Positions 25,001-40,000 of a DNA stretch of 64,000 bases are shown here, one piece after another. The stretch lies in contig CP092881.1 in assembly GCA_030710605.1 (NCBI GenBank), positions 72,269,107-72,333,106 on the forward strand, in the 5' to 3' direction. The translations under genes were made by a program, and so were the position numbers. The notes under the pieces were generated by a model, which ran no database searches, was not told the DNA's origin, and worked only from the letters and a program-made list of their open reading frames with translations. Each line of letters opens with the position of its first letter. Position 1 is the stretch's first letter. Source of the DNA: Cordylochernes scorpioides (lineage: Eukaryota; Arthropoda; Arachnida; Pseudoscorpiones; Chernetidae).

Positions 25001-28000
25001 ATCCAAATAATTTATCAGTGTGTGACATTTTGGCAACAGCATTGTCACCATCATCAGACAAAAGAATAAATGAGAAAAAATATCACAGTGTTTATCATCA
25101 AGCATCAAGTGTTTAAACACTTGATGACAGAACTATTTAAGAACTTGCTGTGATATTTCTTCCCATTTATTCTTTTGTCCTGATGATGGTGACAATTCTG
25201 TTGCTGAAAGGTCACACAATATTAAATTATTTGGATTAAGTCTTATTTTCTTGTATTATTTTCTACTTCACACACATAGAGACTGTTTATTAGAACTTGT
25301 TCCACTTTAAATCAGATATTAAATTATCTGGTGGAAATACAACTAAACAATTTAAGTTCACACAGCCTATAGAAATGTCAGACCTTCTCACTCTGTGTGC
25401 AGCTACATATCCACTGGACATTGTCAAGACCAGGCTACAGATCCAGGGGGAACATGGAAGCCCCATAATGGCTACAAGTGGCCAAAAGCCTGCTGGGATG
25501 TTAAGGACAGCTTATGGCATCTGTAAGTTGCTGGTTAACATGGAACTCTACCTGTAAAAGTTGCCACACATCATAATTGTTGAAATGTGATGCGTATAAA
25601 ATCAGTGGAATATGTTTCTACCCATTGAAAAAATCCCAAGTAGAAAGAAGATAGCTCTCAGCCTCACACAACCACATCTCTCTCCAGGATATCAGACATG
25701 TGTTCTTATCTCTTCTTCATCTAGATTAAGAACTAGTTGTAATCTAGATGGAAATTTTGCCGGGAGGATATTGATCTAAAGAGACAAAGGTCACCTCTCC
25801 CGTCAAAATAGATGTCAAAACCAGACGCCATCTATTGACCGTCGCCACAAACTAGCGGCCTCGGGTCGGTGACAAAGCCACAACACCAATTTTGGCAAAC
25901 TGAAAAGGTGTCCACCTAGAGACCATGGTTTCGGGCTTAGCTGGCATCTGGTTTTGACGTCTATTTTGACAGGAGAGGCAACCTTTGTCTTATTTGTCTT
26001 AATTTGTAAAATTTGAACTAAATATATACACAGTAGAACCTCCCTCTAAACAACACCTAATTTCATATTTAAAGTTTTTTTTTTTTGCTTATCCCTAGTG
26101 CACATGGTACAAGCCATGATAAAATTAGCGGGTAGAAGTAGGCGACTGCTTTTACTGTAGCTAGTGTGTTCTTTAAGGAGAAGTTTCCTTTTACCGGAGA
26201 GTTTCTAAATAATAAAAATGGTAATTTTTCAATTGAAAACTGTCCTTTGTAGAGAGGTGTACTCTAGCGTGAGTGTCCTCTCATGGAGGTTCTACTGTAA
26301 TTAAAATTTCAAAAAAATAATTTTCTCAGTAGGAAACCATCTGTGAGGACCTTTATTAAATAAGTATTAGAAAAGTTTTCGGCACAGGTACTCAGAAATG
26401 ATGTAGCAAGCCCCCTAATGAGCTTTTTTAAAAATAATTTCCAAATGGATAGAAAAGTGAGAAAGTCAGTTTTGGCATTGACAAAGGTGATGTGGAAACT
26501 TCCATTTAATGAGGAAGCTCCACTGGAAATCACAGAAACTAACAAGATCAAATTGAAATAAATTGTCCCATTTTGGCAACCAACCTACTACGAATGTCTG
26601 TTATTTTCCACTGACATCCAGAGAGTATTCAGTAAATTGGCTCAATTTTCTCTTGTTAGCATTATCTCTCCAGCTACTCTCTCTTCCTTCCCGAGAACTC
26701 CAGATTGTCACTTCCTCCCGCTGTCCTATCTCTATCTTATCTCTATGTTCACCAGACCTCAGCTGCTGGTGACCCTTTGGGTATATGCCAGACTAGACGA
26801 CAGGCAACGCCCGTGTTTTACCCGATTAAATGCTTTTATTCAAATACTATTCGTTAAAATTATGAATTGGCGCCATAAATGTCACTCTTGTAAAATGTCC
26901 CGCTCCAAACTTTGGGTGTTTTTGGGTCGTTTACTTCTCAAAGTTACCGCAGTGTGGCGCTGGTTGTGAATGAAATAGGGAAAATTTGTTAATAATTTGT
27001 TGATAACTCAAAGAATATTTGAGATAGAAGCCTGAAAATTTTCCTATAAGTTTTTCCAGATTCAACTCTATATACTGTTAAAATTTCAGCCAGATTAGTT
27101 ACATATTGTGGACGTGTATAGCTGACAAACATACACTGACTTTTATATATATAGGGATACCAAAGTTCTGTACCTTATAAATACAAGAAAAATAAGACCC
27201 AATCCAAATAAATTAATAGTGTGTGAGGTTTCAGTAACAGCATTGTTACCATCATCATACAAAAGAATAAAAATCATTTTTTATTCTTTTGTTCTTATAT
27301 GGTAACAATGCTGTTGCCGAAATGTCACACACTCTTTTTCTTCTTTCTTATCTCCATCAATCATATTAAGGTATCAAGCTTGTAAAGCTTGAGACTTTTG
27401 ATGGTGTCTGCCAGGGAAAAGTAGAGCTCATGAATGGATGAGTCAATACAGTCAATGATGTGTTTTGGGGTTGCAGGTTGACACTTAGTACATAGTGGGA
27501 AAACCTTGCAACTATTCTGTCATTGTCTGTAGATGACTTAAGTCTGGAATTCAAAGACTGTTGTCACACACTATTAAATTATTTGAATTCGATCTTATTT
27601 TCTTGTATCTATAATCCAAATTATCATTCTGTACCCCATGTTCTCAACTACAGAATGATCTCCATACCTGTGTGATATAAAAATAAGTGTATGATGCCAT
27701 ATGAAGCAGGATCTGAGAAAATAGCTCATGTTATAAAGAAATTCGAAATGACCACTATTTTAAAAATGCACCATCTTTGAAAACAAAAGTGTGAAATCAG
27801 ATTACCAAACAGAAGGAGGAGATGGGAAACACAAAGAAGGTTGTATATAGAATCATGTGTTGTCTCCTACATTGGAGAGCCAGGCCGCTTCCTTGGGGAC
27901 CAGACTCCAAGAACACAAATCTTCTTGGAAATATGCAAAGGAATGCCATTGTGGAGCATAGTTTTCAATCAGGACATCAGCCAGATTGGAACAAAACATC

Positions 28001-31000
28001 CACTATCTACAAGGGCATCTGTAACTCTCACAACAAAGGAAGTTCCTGGAGCGTGTAAATAGAAGAAATTCCCCGAACTATATGTATCTCTCTCTTAACC
28101 TACTTTTTTTTAAAATATTAATCACAGACAACTTCATTTATTTATTTTTTCCCTTTATTCTTTGTTTAAACTTTCAATTTACATTAAGTAATTTATTTTT
28201 CCTTTTTTTCTCATTTATTTTTTAATTCTTCCTTGACTCTTCTCCCTTATCTCTCTCTTATATATATACTAGCCGAATGACCCGGGCAACGCCCGTGTTT
28301 TACCCGATTGAATGTTTTGATTCAAATACTATTTGTTACAATTATATATTGGCGCCTTAAATAAATGCATGTGTTAGTTAATAACTATAGCCTATGTGCT
28401 TTATCTGTCTATGTACTGTTGGCTTCCGTAGGCGTCTCTTACTAGGAAAAAGAAAGAGAGGATTCCATTTGGTTATTAACTAATATATGCATTTATTTAA
28501 GGAGCGACCCGCTCCAACACAATAGTTACAGAAATGGGGGGGGGGGGGGGGGGGGCAAAGGTGGCGTGATCGTAGCCGACCAATAGGAGGGCGCCATTCC
28601 AAAAAAAAAAGCAAACCGTGACAGAGGCCACGCATAACACTCGTAACTGTATATAGAATTATATTACTATTACAGTAGAACCTCCATGAGAGGACACTCG
28701 CACTAAAAAACACCTCTCTACAAAGGACAGTTTTCATTGCTAAAATTACCATTTTTACTATTTAACAACTCTCCGTTAAGAGGACACCTCTCCATAAAGG
28801 ACACTTTTGCTCTGTAATCAGGTGTCCTTTACAGGGAGGTAGTTCTACTGTATTACATAAAAACCTCAAATTCCATATCTATATTTTACTGCTCCTTTTT
28901 CATTCTTTTTATCCTTTTAATTTTCAATAAAAATGTATTTTGACCAATGACAAAGTTGTTTCCATGTGATCTATAAGAATGTATAAGTTACCTTCAAGTT
29001 TATTGTGCAATAAATTGATAAAGAGAGGGAACAATCCTCCAAACAACAGATCCAGGTACACCCTTTATTTTTCTATTAATGTATTCAATGGATCCACTTT
29101 TGACTCAAACAAATTTCAATTAAGTGTCTTTTAGGGAAAGGTATCCTCTTACCGGAGAGTTGCTAAATAGTAAAAATGGTAATTTTGTAAATAAAGACTG
29201 TCCTTTATAAAGAGGTGTCCTCTAGCATGGGTGTCCTCTCATGGAGGTTCTACTGTTGATAGAATTCAACTGGATTTATATATTTTTTTATTTGAAGCCA
29301 CTGTGGCAGGCCTGGGTTGATGACAACAACAGCTTTGTCAAATTCTGAAATGCCCACCTATCTTCTTCTTCTTCCTTATCTCCACCTAAACATATCAGGA
29401 TATCAAGTTGTGACCCTTGATGGTGTCTGTTTGACAACCATCATGAATGGGTGAAGTAGAATGCCTTTGTCATTAAGACTGGGAGCACTACTCAGTGACA
29501 GGCCGACTTAGCTCTAAAAGAAATGGCCGCCTCTGACGTGAGGAACATGCCCATCTATAGTTGTGGGCTATGGCCATTCAGGGTGGACTTTGATTTTTCA
29601 TGAGATCCAGCAGAAATTGATTGAAATCTTGAACATTAGATTTCCATTTTGATTCCAATATATAAATTCCATTTTTAATTCACAATTTCAACTTCCTATT
29701 CAATAAACCCCCCCCCCTAATAAAAAATCATTTCTTTTACAATCTTCAAACTTCTTCAATTCAATATATCCTAAGGGATCAGACTATTCTGTTGACTTAA
29801 GGTTTATGTTAAATTATTGTGTTTGCTACAATGTTGTTGTTGTTGTTGTGTCCAATGAAGAGCCTCAGATGTCTCCATGCATCTCCATCACAGCAGCAGC
29901 AATGTCCACTATCTTGGGTGTGTAAAGCTGCTGCTCTGGGTCTCTGGTTCGCTGCAATGAGTTAGAGATATCGTGGCAGTTATCTTTAGCCCCTTGATCA
30001 AAATACACAGTGACGAATAATTTTAAACATGTCCTGCCTCAGCTATAATCCCTCCTACAACCAGCCTGGCCAGACTCAGAACTCAATGACCTTCCTGGGC
30101 CGGTCTAATGGTGGGGTCATGGTACTTAGTGACCATGGCCCACTCAGAGAGTACAATGTCAAATGAACAGTTCTAGTTTAAGCCAAATGGTTTCCAGTAA
30201 AGAAGAATATACAAAATTTAACAAGTTCTGTAGACTCTATCTCAATTGCTGTGGACCTGAATTACATTAAGAATTGAAATTTCTAGTTTTAATTAGTATA
30301 GTTTTTTTTTTTTTAGGGTATTGTTTTGGAATGTTCTATATTTGTGTCATTGGTTTAGTGGTTGTAATTCTAAAGATATATTGGACATTTGATAATATGT
30401 GTGTAAATAATCTTTATTTCTTGTATAATTTATTGCTCTAAAATGTAAATTTAAATAACTTTCACTCTCTCTCTCTCTCTCTCTCTAAAACTATAAATAA
30501 GTTGTATATATATATTCAAAAACTATGTACATAAAATAGATTAAACATTTACATGCAAATATCCACATACGAGGGTGAGTAGAAAAGTAAGGTCTCCCAT
30601 ATTTTTTTTCATAGAAAAACACATTTAATCACAACTTTTTATACATCATTGGAAAAATTGGACACTTTGCTATTTTTCTACATAGTCGCCTTGATGCTCA
30701 ATCACTTTTTTCATCCTGTCAACCAACTTAGTAATTCCGGTGTTGTACCACTCTCCCGCCGCCTCTTTGAGCCACTTGTCGACCCACCTGGCGGACACCT
30801 TTCTGTAGCCCAGGGTCTCAGACACAATCTTGTGCACGGAAAAGTGGCTGCAATCTTCATTCAGGCCATCCTCGATCTCTTCAAGGGTTATCCGCCGGTT
30901 TGCGCGCACCATTTCGTCGATTCGAGCAACGGTTGATTCCGACAAACTCGGCCTCCCAGACCGCTGTTCATCGTGGACGTTTATCCGCCCCTCGTTAAAC

Positions 31001-34000
31001 TCCCGGCACCATTTCCGCACATATTTGATGTCCCTGCACTTCTCACCATACACTTCCACTAACTAACGGTGAATTTCGACCGGAGAATTATTTTTCGCAT
31101 TTAAAAAGCGTATAACTGAGCGCAACTCGCACTTGGCGGAAGAGCTAAGGGGAAGCTCCATCGCGAATGGCTGCTAGACAGCGACTGAGCATCCCAAGAT
31201 CACCGGGAAGGTTCTAGACGGTAGAGGGGGAACCAAGGAAGGCAGCAGTGTTGTCGGATTTCACCTAGCAACGCGCGTTCGGAAATTATCTCGTAGAAGA
31301 CCTTACTTTTCTACTCACCCTCGTAGGATATAGCGTGTGTTTTGTAATAAATAAATAAATTATAAAATGGCCCACTCAGATGATAAAAATTCTCCCAAAT
31401 AAACCCACCGAGACTTACATCCCTGTCTCATCAAGATACAACCTATCAAATGACTAATGTTAATTCAACCAATGATAATCTCTCTCTGACCATTTCTTAA
31501 TTATCTTCTTCTTCTTCTTTCTTATCTCCACTCAATCCTATTTGGGTATCAAGTTTGTAAAGTTTGTTGATGGTGTCTCTTGACAACCATCATGACTGGT
31601 TGAAGTAGAATGCATCTGCCTTTGTCATTAAGACTGGGAGCACTACTCAGTGGCAGGCCACTGACTTAGCTCCAAAAGAAATGGCCGCCTCTGACATGAG
31701 GAACAGACGCCAAGTGCAGCCGCTCCTAACATGGAGTACAAATGCTGCTCATCCTGTATCCCGGTCCAGGTGAGCCCAGGTTTTTTAGTGAGCTTATTAC
31801 TGCTCCCCCTCCTTCTTTTTCATCCGGGCTTGGGATCGGCAAAGGCGGAGTTTATGTTAATTCAACCAACAATAATCTCTCTCTGACCATTTCTTAATTA
31901 TAATATCATTAGTTCATTAGATTAGGTCTTATTACCTTGTAGTTCTATAATTCAAATTGTACCTTATCAACACGACAATATTCAAACATCTTATTTTTTA
32001 TTATTGCTAGATTAAACAATGTAATTATTTATTTTTAATTTTAAAAGATAACCTCAAGGTTTTTATCAATGTTGCTTCATCTTGTTTTGTTGTGTTTACT
32101 TTTTAAAATTCTATAATTATATGTTCCCCCTTTTCTACCCACCAATCACAGGCATTAGAAACGAAATTAAAAATCAATCCATCATTGTGTTTTTGTACCA
32201 ATGGTAAGAGTAATAAACAACTCTCATAATGCAAAAATTTTTGATTATAGATACAAGAAAATAAGACCTAATCCACCTGCAACCCCAAAACACATTATTG
32301 ACTTTATTGACTCATCCATTGATGAGCTCTACTCTTCCCGAGCAGACACCCTTTATGATTGAGTGGAGATAAGAAAGAAGAGGAAGGGACCTAATCCAAA
32401 TAATTTAATAATGTGTGATGTTTCAGTAACAGCATAGTTACCATCATCAGACAAAAGAATAAATGTCTTTTGTCAGATGATGGTAACAAGGCTGTTACTG
32501 AAATGCCACACACTATTAAATTATTTGGATTAGGTCTTATTTTCTTGTATCTAAAATGATAAAGCACAATTTGGTTTATAGATTATAATACAAGAAAATA
32601 AGACCTAATCCAAATAATTTATTAGTGTGTAACAACGCTGTTACCGAAACATCACACACTAATAAATTATTTGGATTAGGTCTTATTACCTTGTATCTAA
32701 TAAACAACTCTTTCTCTCTCAATGTCTATCACGTCTCCCTAAAAGCCAGCAGCAGATTCAGGTAGGTCACCATACCAGCTTTGGCAAATATTGTCAGTCA
32801 GCTGAAAAAATGAGTTTCTTGGAGCCTTGTCAGTTTACTGTGGCTCCAATATCCCCAGAGGTTGTACTAAGAATCCACTCTACTGGCCCTGGCATGTTTT
32901 TTTTTAATTTCATTATTACAGAAGCATGAAGTCTATCAGACTATTGTGCTATATTAGAATTATTTACATATATATCTATAATTATTTACACGATGAATTA
33001 GTAGTGATTTATAAATCTGTGTACTAAACTTGCCAAAGTTTTCATAAGATTGAGTATATACAGAAAGATGATTTGGCATTATGTCAAAGTAAGCGAGTAC
33101 AATTTGGTTAGTCAGAGGGTAAGCCAACAAAATATGCTCTGGTGTTTCAACATCTAGACAGCATTCACATGTTGGATCATCTATAACTCTCAAGTCAAAG
33201 TAACTCTACAGGCCAAAGTGTTTCTTACTTATCTTCTTCTTCTTTTCTTATCTCAAAGCCATGATAATCATGGTGGGTAGTTAGCGACTGCTTTTACTGT
33301 AAGCGCACCACATGTCTTGCACTCGCTGGTGGGGTTGGACTTTTGCAAGAATAGGTGGCCATTGGAGCTTTTTTTTTTTTAAGCAGAAAAAGTGTCCAAA
33401 GCGGGAATCGAACCAGGGTCGTAGTGGTCGAAAACCAAACGGTTTAACCAGCCTTCCACCGACCCCCATTCTCTTACTTATAAACCAACGAATGCCGGCC
33501 AGGCAACCTCTATCTTCAATGTGACACAGAATTATCCTCCCACGAAATTGTCCTTCTGACTGAGATGTGCCAAGTGTCAGTGTGTCCAGTCAAGGATGAG
33601 GGCAAGCTGCGGCTGTGGCAAGGCGTGACCCCGGCCATTTATAGACATCTTGGTATAAGCCTCTCTCTCCTGGCTTCCTCCCTTTAAACCAGTGGTATGT
33701 TCCAGTCTATACCGGCTGCCGGATTACATTTTATGAATTTTTTAGGGATAGGATTCTCAAGAAAAACTCAGATGGCACTCTACCTCTCTGGTAAGTTGCC
33801 CTGCTCCATCTCTTTTGTTGATATACTGAGCTCAGCAGTAGAGATGTTCTCTCAGTTGAGATTGGGGTTCCTCCAAGCTGATTTCCTTCCTAGTCACAAA
33901 TAGAAGAATGATGGGATTCAATCTAATACACCAAAACTGTATATTGTGTTTGAATATTACACAGAGTAACAATGGCTATAGATGAGTTTGTGTTTGAATA

Positions 34001-37000
34001 GGAACTTGTATGTATATAATGTTTATTGTTTTTGTTGTTTTCATGTAGACATATATACCAAGATTTGTTTTGTATAATTGCTATAAATAATATGTAAAGT
34101 TAAATTGGTTACGTCCTTCTTACTTACTTTAATTACATAATACAAGGTAATAAGACCAAATCCAAATAAATAAATAGTGTGTGACGTTTCGGTAACAACG
34201 CTGTTACCGAAACGACACACAATATTTATTTATTTGGATTTGGTCTTATTACCTTGTGTTTATAATCTACAATCCAAATTGTGCCTCATCAATTTTACTT
34301 TAATTACATAACATATTGCATTATATTCTGAGTAATAGAGAAGTTATTTTGTTCTTATATACACACAAAGGTAATAAGAACAAATCCAAATAAATAATGT
34401 GTGACATTTCAGTAAAAGTATTGTTATCATCACACACTATTTATTTATTTGGATTAGGTCTATTACCTTGTGTTTATAATCTACAATCCAAATTGTGCCT
34501 TATCAGTCTTATATACTAGACGTCGGTAGATGAGTGGTTAAAACCCTCGATTCCAGACAGCCATGAACTGGGATTGAATCCAGCATTGTACACTTTTTTT
34601 CTGTGTAAAACCTGTTCATATTATTCATTGTAAATAACAGTCGCTAACTACCCACCATAATTATCATGGCCTGTACCACGTGTACTAGGGGATAAGTAAA
34701 AAAAAAAAATGTAAATAACATAAGCTAGGTTGCTCCTTCTGACCGGTACCTAATAAAGTTATTTTGGAACAGGAAGGAGAGTTCTTACATAAGGATTTGA
34801 AATGGTTTGGCCTTTATGTAGAAGACCAATATATTTCCTGAAGCTATTTTGGCTCGACTACACCATACCTAGTGCATTAATCCACCATGGTATAAGGCTG
34901 CAGTGAAACAACCACCTACTCCAATTAAAAGTACCTATGTATATATATGAATTTATACGTCCTAAAGATTTTATATGCACATAACTCAGCTTACCCACCC
35001 AGCACATCCCCTGCTGTGAAGTAAAATGGCCAACTATGCTAATTGAATCATACCTACACCTTTTACGTATTTTCATGGGGGGTTGGTGGAAGGAGGGTCT
35101 AAACCGTTGGTTTTCAACCGCTACGACTCTGGTTCAATTGCCGCATTAGACACTTTTTTCTGATTTAAAAAAAAATGCTCCACATCCCCCGATTCTTGCA
35201 AAAGTCCAACCCCACCAGCGAGTGCAAGTAACCAAACAGGGCTCTGGCACATTTGTAAGTGCAAAGTCGAACTGCTTTTCACATGTGTAGACATGTGGTG
35301 CACTTACAGTAAAAGTAGTCACTAACTTCTAATCACTATGATTATCATGGCTTGTACCACGTGTTTTCAGTTTTTATTTAAACAACTGCTACTAACTCTG
35401 GCCGGTAAACGAACCTAATTGCCTCCCGATCCAAAGAAGCACGCAAGTGAAAGCCACTTTGGGATATAGCTCGACGCGCCCTGGCCAGTGTACCTCATGT
35501 ACTTGAGATATATCATTTTAGGAGAGTTGAGTAAATATTTGTAAACCTACTGCCATAGCCAGCTGTGTATTTCCACACCAGCCAGATGTGAACTGCTGTT
35601 CCCAGGAAGGCCGTGGTGGGGGGAAGTGCCGCAGGAGGTCTGGCTCAGTTCATTGCCAGCCCTATGGACCTGGTCAAAGTCCAGATGCAGATGGAGGGTC
35701 GGCAGAGGCTAGCTGGACTCCCACCTCGGGTCCACAACACTCGGCAGGCCTTTGCCAAGATCCTGAAGGAAGGTGGAGTTCGGGGACTGTGGAAGGGCTG
35801 GGTGCCCAACGTGCAGAGGGCAGCACTGGTCAACTTGGGAGGTACATCACTCAGTCAATCAGTCACTTTGTCCTTTCTTCTAACTGCCCACCCCAGACCT
35901 GGCCACCTACGACTCCATCAAACACCAGCTCCTGAAGCACACCAGCCTGAAAGATGACTACCTCACCCACATGCTGTCCAGGTAACTCTCCCGACATTTT
36001 ATAAATCTGTCTCTGATATGTTTTGGAGTGATTGTTTGTAACCTGAAGGGAAGTCAAAATTCAAATTTTAAGGTTTCTCTAAATATCAAACTGCCTTGGA
36101 GCCAAAACTATCAAAGCTACATTTCACCAAGAAGCTGGCTACCTTGTTATATGTTTCTTCTTAAAATAAAACCATTTTCTACCACCCTTACCAGGTTAAT
36201 CTACCATACCGCTGTAATATTCCATTGGGCTATTTTACTTTTATGCTTATAGCTGGCCTCTTCAATATGCTCCACCTTTAAATACAAAAGTTGCCATCTA
36301 ATCTTCCATTTTTCAGCACTGCAAGGTTCTGGGACCGTTATTTATGATGATGACCTTTGGGCTTATTCACTGATTTTTTGGAAGAATGTTTCAAAGCACA
36401 CACAGAGTTCTGTTCTGGTATGATACATTACATTCCATTTAGTTTTTTGTGTGTGTGAAAAATAGATCCCAAATAATATATTTCTATACAGCCTCATTCT
36501 TAAGGACATCTTAATATACACAATGTAATAAAACCAAATCCAAATAAATAAATAGTGTGTGATATTCAGTTTATTTGGATTTGGTCTTATTACCTTGTGT
36601 TTATAATCTATAATCCAAATTGTGCTTTATCATGACAATTTTAATATGAAAGTTATATAGTCCCAAATATAGCCTATTGGCTCTCTACTATGGCTGTGGT
36701 GTAAAGACCTTCCCACAATGTACCATCTGCAGGACCAAAGAGACCTCACCAGACCACCTCTTGGAATGTATAGGAGCCTCAAGACTGGACCTGTATTCCA
36801 ACCTTAACAAGATTGTTGTTGTTGTCCTGTCCAAAGAAGATCCTCAGATGTCTCCATGCATCTCTATCACAGCAGCAGCAATGTCCACTATCTACCAAGA
36901 TTGTGAATTTGATCTATGAATATAGTCTCCATGACCTCTTGTATAAATATATACAATGTGATAAATAATTTTTTTTTTTTATTTAAAAAAAAACTATGGT

Positions 37001-40000
37001 TGTTTGTGCAGCGGCTGCGCTGGACTAGTGGCAGCTACTCTGGGCACCCCTGCGGATGTTATCAAGACACGGGTCATGAACCAGCCCACAGATTCCAGGG
37101 GCCGGTGAGTTCTGCCACATGGTCCTATCCTTTATACAGAGATTTAGGGCAGTGATGAGATCTCCAAACTGACTCAAGTTATTAATAAAAAATGCATATC
37201 CTGGCATCTTGCCAAAGTCGCCATGCTGCGTCCAGAATCCGTGTCAATCTTCACTTTCAACATGTCAACAAAATCGGTGGTTTTCATATCCGATCATTTG
37301 CTGTGGCTTACCCACTCAGAGANNNNNNNNNNNNNNNNNNNNNNNNNNNNNNNNNNNNNNNNNNNNNNNNNNNNNNNNNNNNNNNNNNNNNNNNNNNNNN
37401 NNNNNNNNNNNNNNNNNNNNNNATACTTAATCCGGTTCGTCTAGTTCTCAAAACTTTTTTGATATCTTGTAAACTTGAGTTTTTTGTACCCAAACCACTT
37501 AATTATCACCTTTGGCGATTTTCCGGCACAAATGACTCAAGAATCGCTGCTCTTCTGTCTTGTTCCCTGCTCATGTTCTTGCTTGTTTGAAAGTGTCTAT
37601 ATCTCTTGTGATGGTATGAACTACATGTTAGATATTCACAAGTATGTATTCAACAACCACTAGAAGGCAGTTAATAAACAAATTCTGGATTTACCTCAAC
37701 AGCCTTATATTGTCGCGAGGAAAAATAATTAAATAGGCTTCCTAAACACTTTAAATATTTATTTAATGAGTTATATGAGAGATTTTAAATATAAAATAAG
37801 AGTTACTATTTACATGAGCCAAATCGACCCAGCTGTTAGAGCAAGAGGGGAGAACTGAGTTTTTCCTCCTTTCCCGTTGCGCCACTGTTTACCCCGACCG
37901 ATCCGTCCAGTCCAGATAGGAGGGAATACCAGGAAACTCTGTCCTCCTGACAGTATAAAATTGTGTTAATTTGAAATAAATGTCTTTCATAATTTCAAAA
38001 TCTTTTAGAAATATCTCCTTTGAAATAATCAGTTCCTTGGCTGGTTGACACCATTGATACTGATGATCTATAAATATATATAATGTCACTTGAGAGAAAA
38101 TTCCATCTAGGGCAGAGAGAGTTTCTTGTAAAATATATAATTCAATTGTTCGACCCTTGGGGCCCTTCTACAGGAGTGAGGTTGATGATAACACCACCAA
38201 AAGTTATATTGAACCTTACCCCTGTGGAAGGGCTCCAAGGGCCGAAAGCTCGAGTCAAATTATATTTTTTGCAAATAACTCTTCTCTGAATGGGATTTTT
38301 TTATCTCAAATGGGGGGTATTATAAAAGGTATTTTTAATTTTAGAATATATATAAAGTTTGCACAAAACTTAAAGAAGTGCAAAGTCTTTGATGTCGGCA
38401 GTCATCTATTTTTGAAGAAGATGGAGGCAATTCTGTTCACACTGGTTATCTTGTGGGTCTTCAATAAAGGTTACTATGTATCAAATATCTTTCCGAGTTA
38501 TTGTCTGAATCCTGATATACATGCTAAAAGGTACAACATCCTTAAGTTTTGTCCATGAGTGTATCTTTCAGAGTTATTGTCTGAATCCATATATACATGC
38601 TAAAAGGTACAACATCCTTAAGTTTTGTCCATGAGTGTATCTTTCAGAGTTATTGTCTGAATCCTGATATACATGCTAAAAAGTACAACATCCTTAAGTT
38701 TTGTCCATGAGTGTATTGTCTGAATCCCGATATACATGCTAAAAGGTACAACTTCCTCAAGTTTTGTCCATGAGTGTATCTTTCAGAGTTATTGTCTGAA
38801 TCCTGATATACATGCTAAAAAGTACAACATCCTTAAGTTTTGTCCATGAGTGTATCTTTCAGAGTTATTGTCTGAATCCTGATATACATGCTAAAAAGTA
38901 CAACTTCCTTAAGTTTTGTCCATGAGTGTATCTATCAGAGTTATTGTCTGAATCCCGATATACATGCTAAAAGGTACAACATCCTTAAGTTTTGTCCATG
39001 AGTGTATCTTTCAGAGTTATTGTCTGAATCCTGATATACATGTTAAAAAGTCAACATCCTTAAGTTTTGTCCATGAGTGTATTTCCCCAATGATTTAAAG
39101 GCTTTAAAAATAAGTTCATTATAGGATGCATCATAAATGTTTCCCCTTCTGTGTACAATAGGATGGATACAAAGGAATGAGTGTGTGGGTCTGTTTTGTA
39201 GTTAAGTGTCCTTGTGTATGAACAATGGCTGCTGTGCCCAGGGGCCTCCTGTATACCTCCTCCATCGACTGCCTGCTAAAGACCATCCGGACTGAGGGCT
39301 TCCCCGCCCTCTATAAGGGCTTTGTTCCTATCTGGGCCCGGATGGTGAGTCTTGCTGACTTAAACATGTTTTGCAATTATGAAAAATGCATTTCCTTATC
39401 GTGCAACTGAAAGCAAGCCATCAGCAACTTTCAGTTGCACGACAGGGAGATTCCTTTTTCATAATTTTTGCTCCTTATCCCAGTACAATATCATATTTGT
39501 ACTATTTTTTCATATGTTATGCAATGTCAAGCCAGGACTTCTTGGCACTTGTAGAAACAAATTGAAGAGATCCTCTTGCATATTTGTATACTGCTAATTA
39601 GACATTGCAATCAAAGTATTTTTAAAAGAACAAATTATATTTGTTTTACTTGAAAATATTGTTGATCGTACCCAGACACTGTTCATGTTATTTTTCTAGT
39701 CAGGGTGTATAAAAATCATGCTCAAATTTGTGAGAAATGCAGAAAAAGTTAGTGCTTTATTACAGATAGTACTAAACAGAAGGAGTACTATAAGTGGTAC
39801 TTGTCTTCAACCTCGCCATCAGAAGGATTCTTACCACCGTGGATGTCACTCTTATGAAATCCCTGTTCCACACTGTACACAACCAGCCTAGACTACACCG
39901 CCTCTTAGGCCACTCCGATACCTGGCTCTTCTGGCACTGTTTTGCAGGATCATCCACACTCAGGTAGACATCTTGCTGCTTCTTCCCACGATGCTGATGT

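Noticed and set aside
25297-25402. Upstream extension of the UCP4 exon 2 frame as the real N-terminus
   Set aside because: The TGTGCAG acceptor and the exon 1 match at 15943-16015 restore the expected KYILS..AAS.AET start. The extension has no carrier likeness.
30649-31066. Plus-strand open frames at the deleted mariner
   Set aside because: Antisense to the transposase remnant, with no family likeness.
37192-37590. Open frames running through the N block
   Set aside because: They exist only because N was read as open sequence.
38488-39085. CRISPR-like array of regularly spaced repeats
   Set aside because: The whole 76-bp unit repeats with no unique spacers, inside an animal intron.
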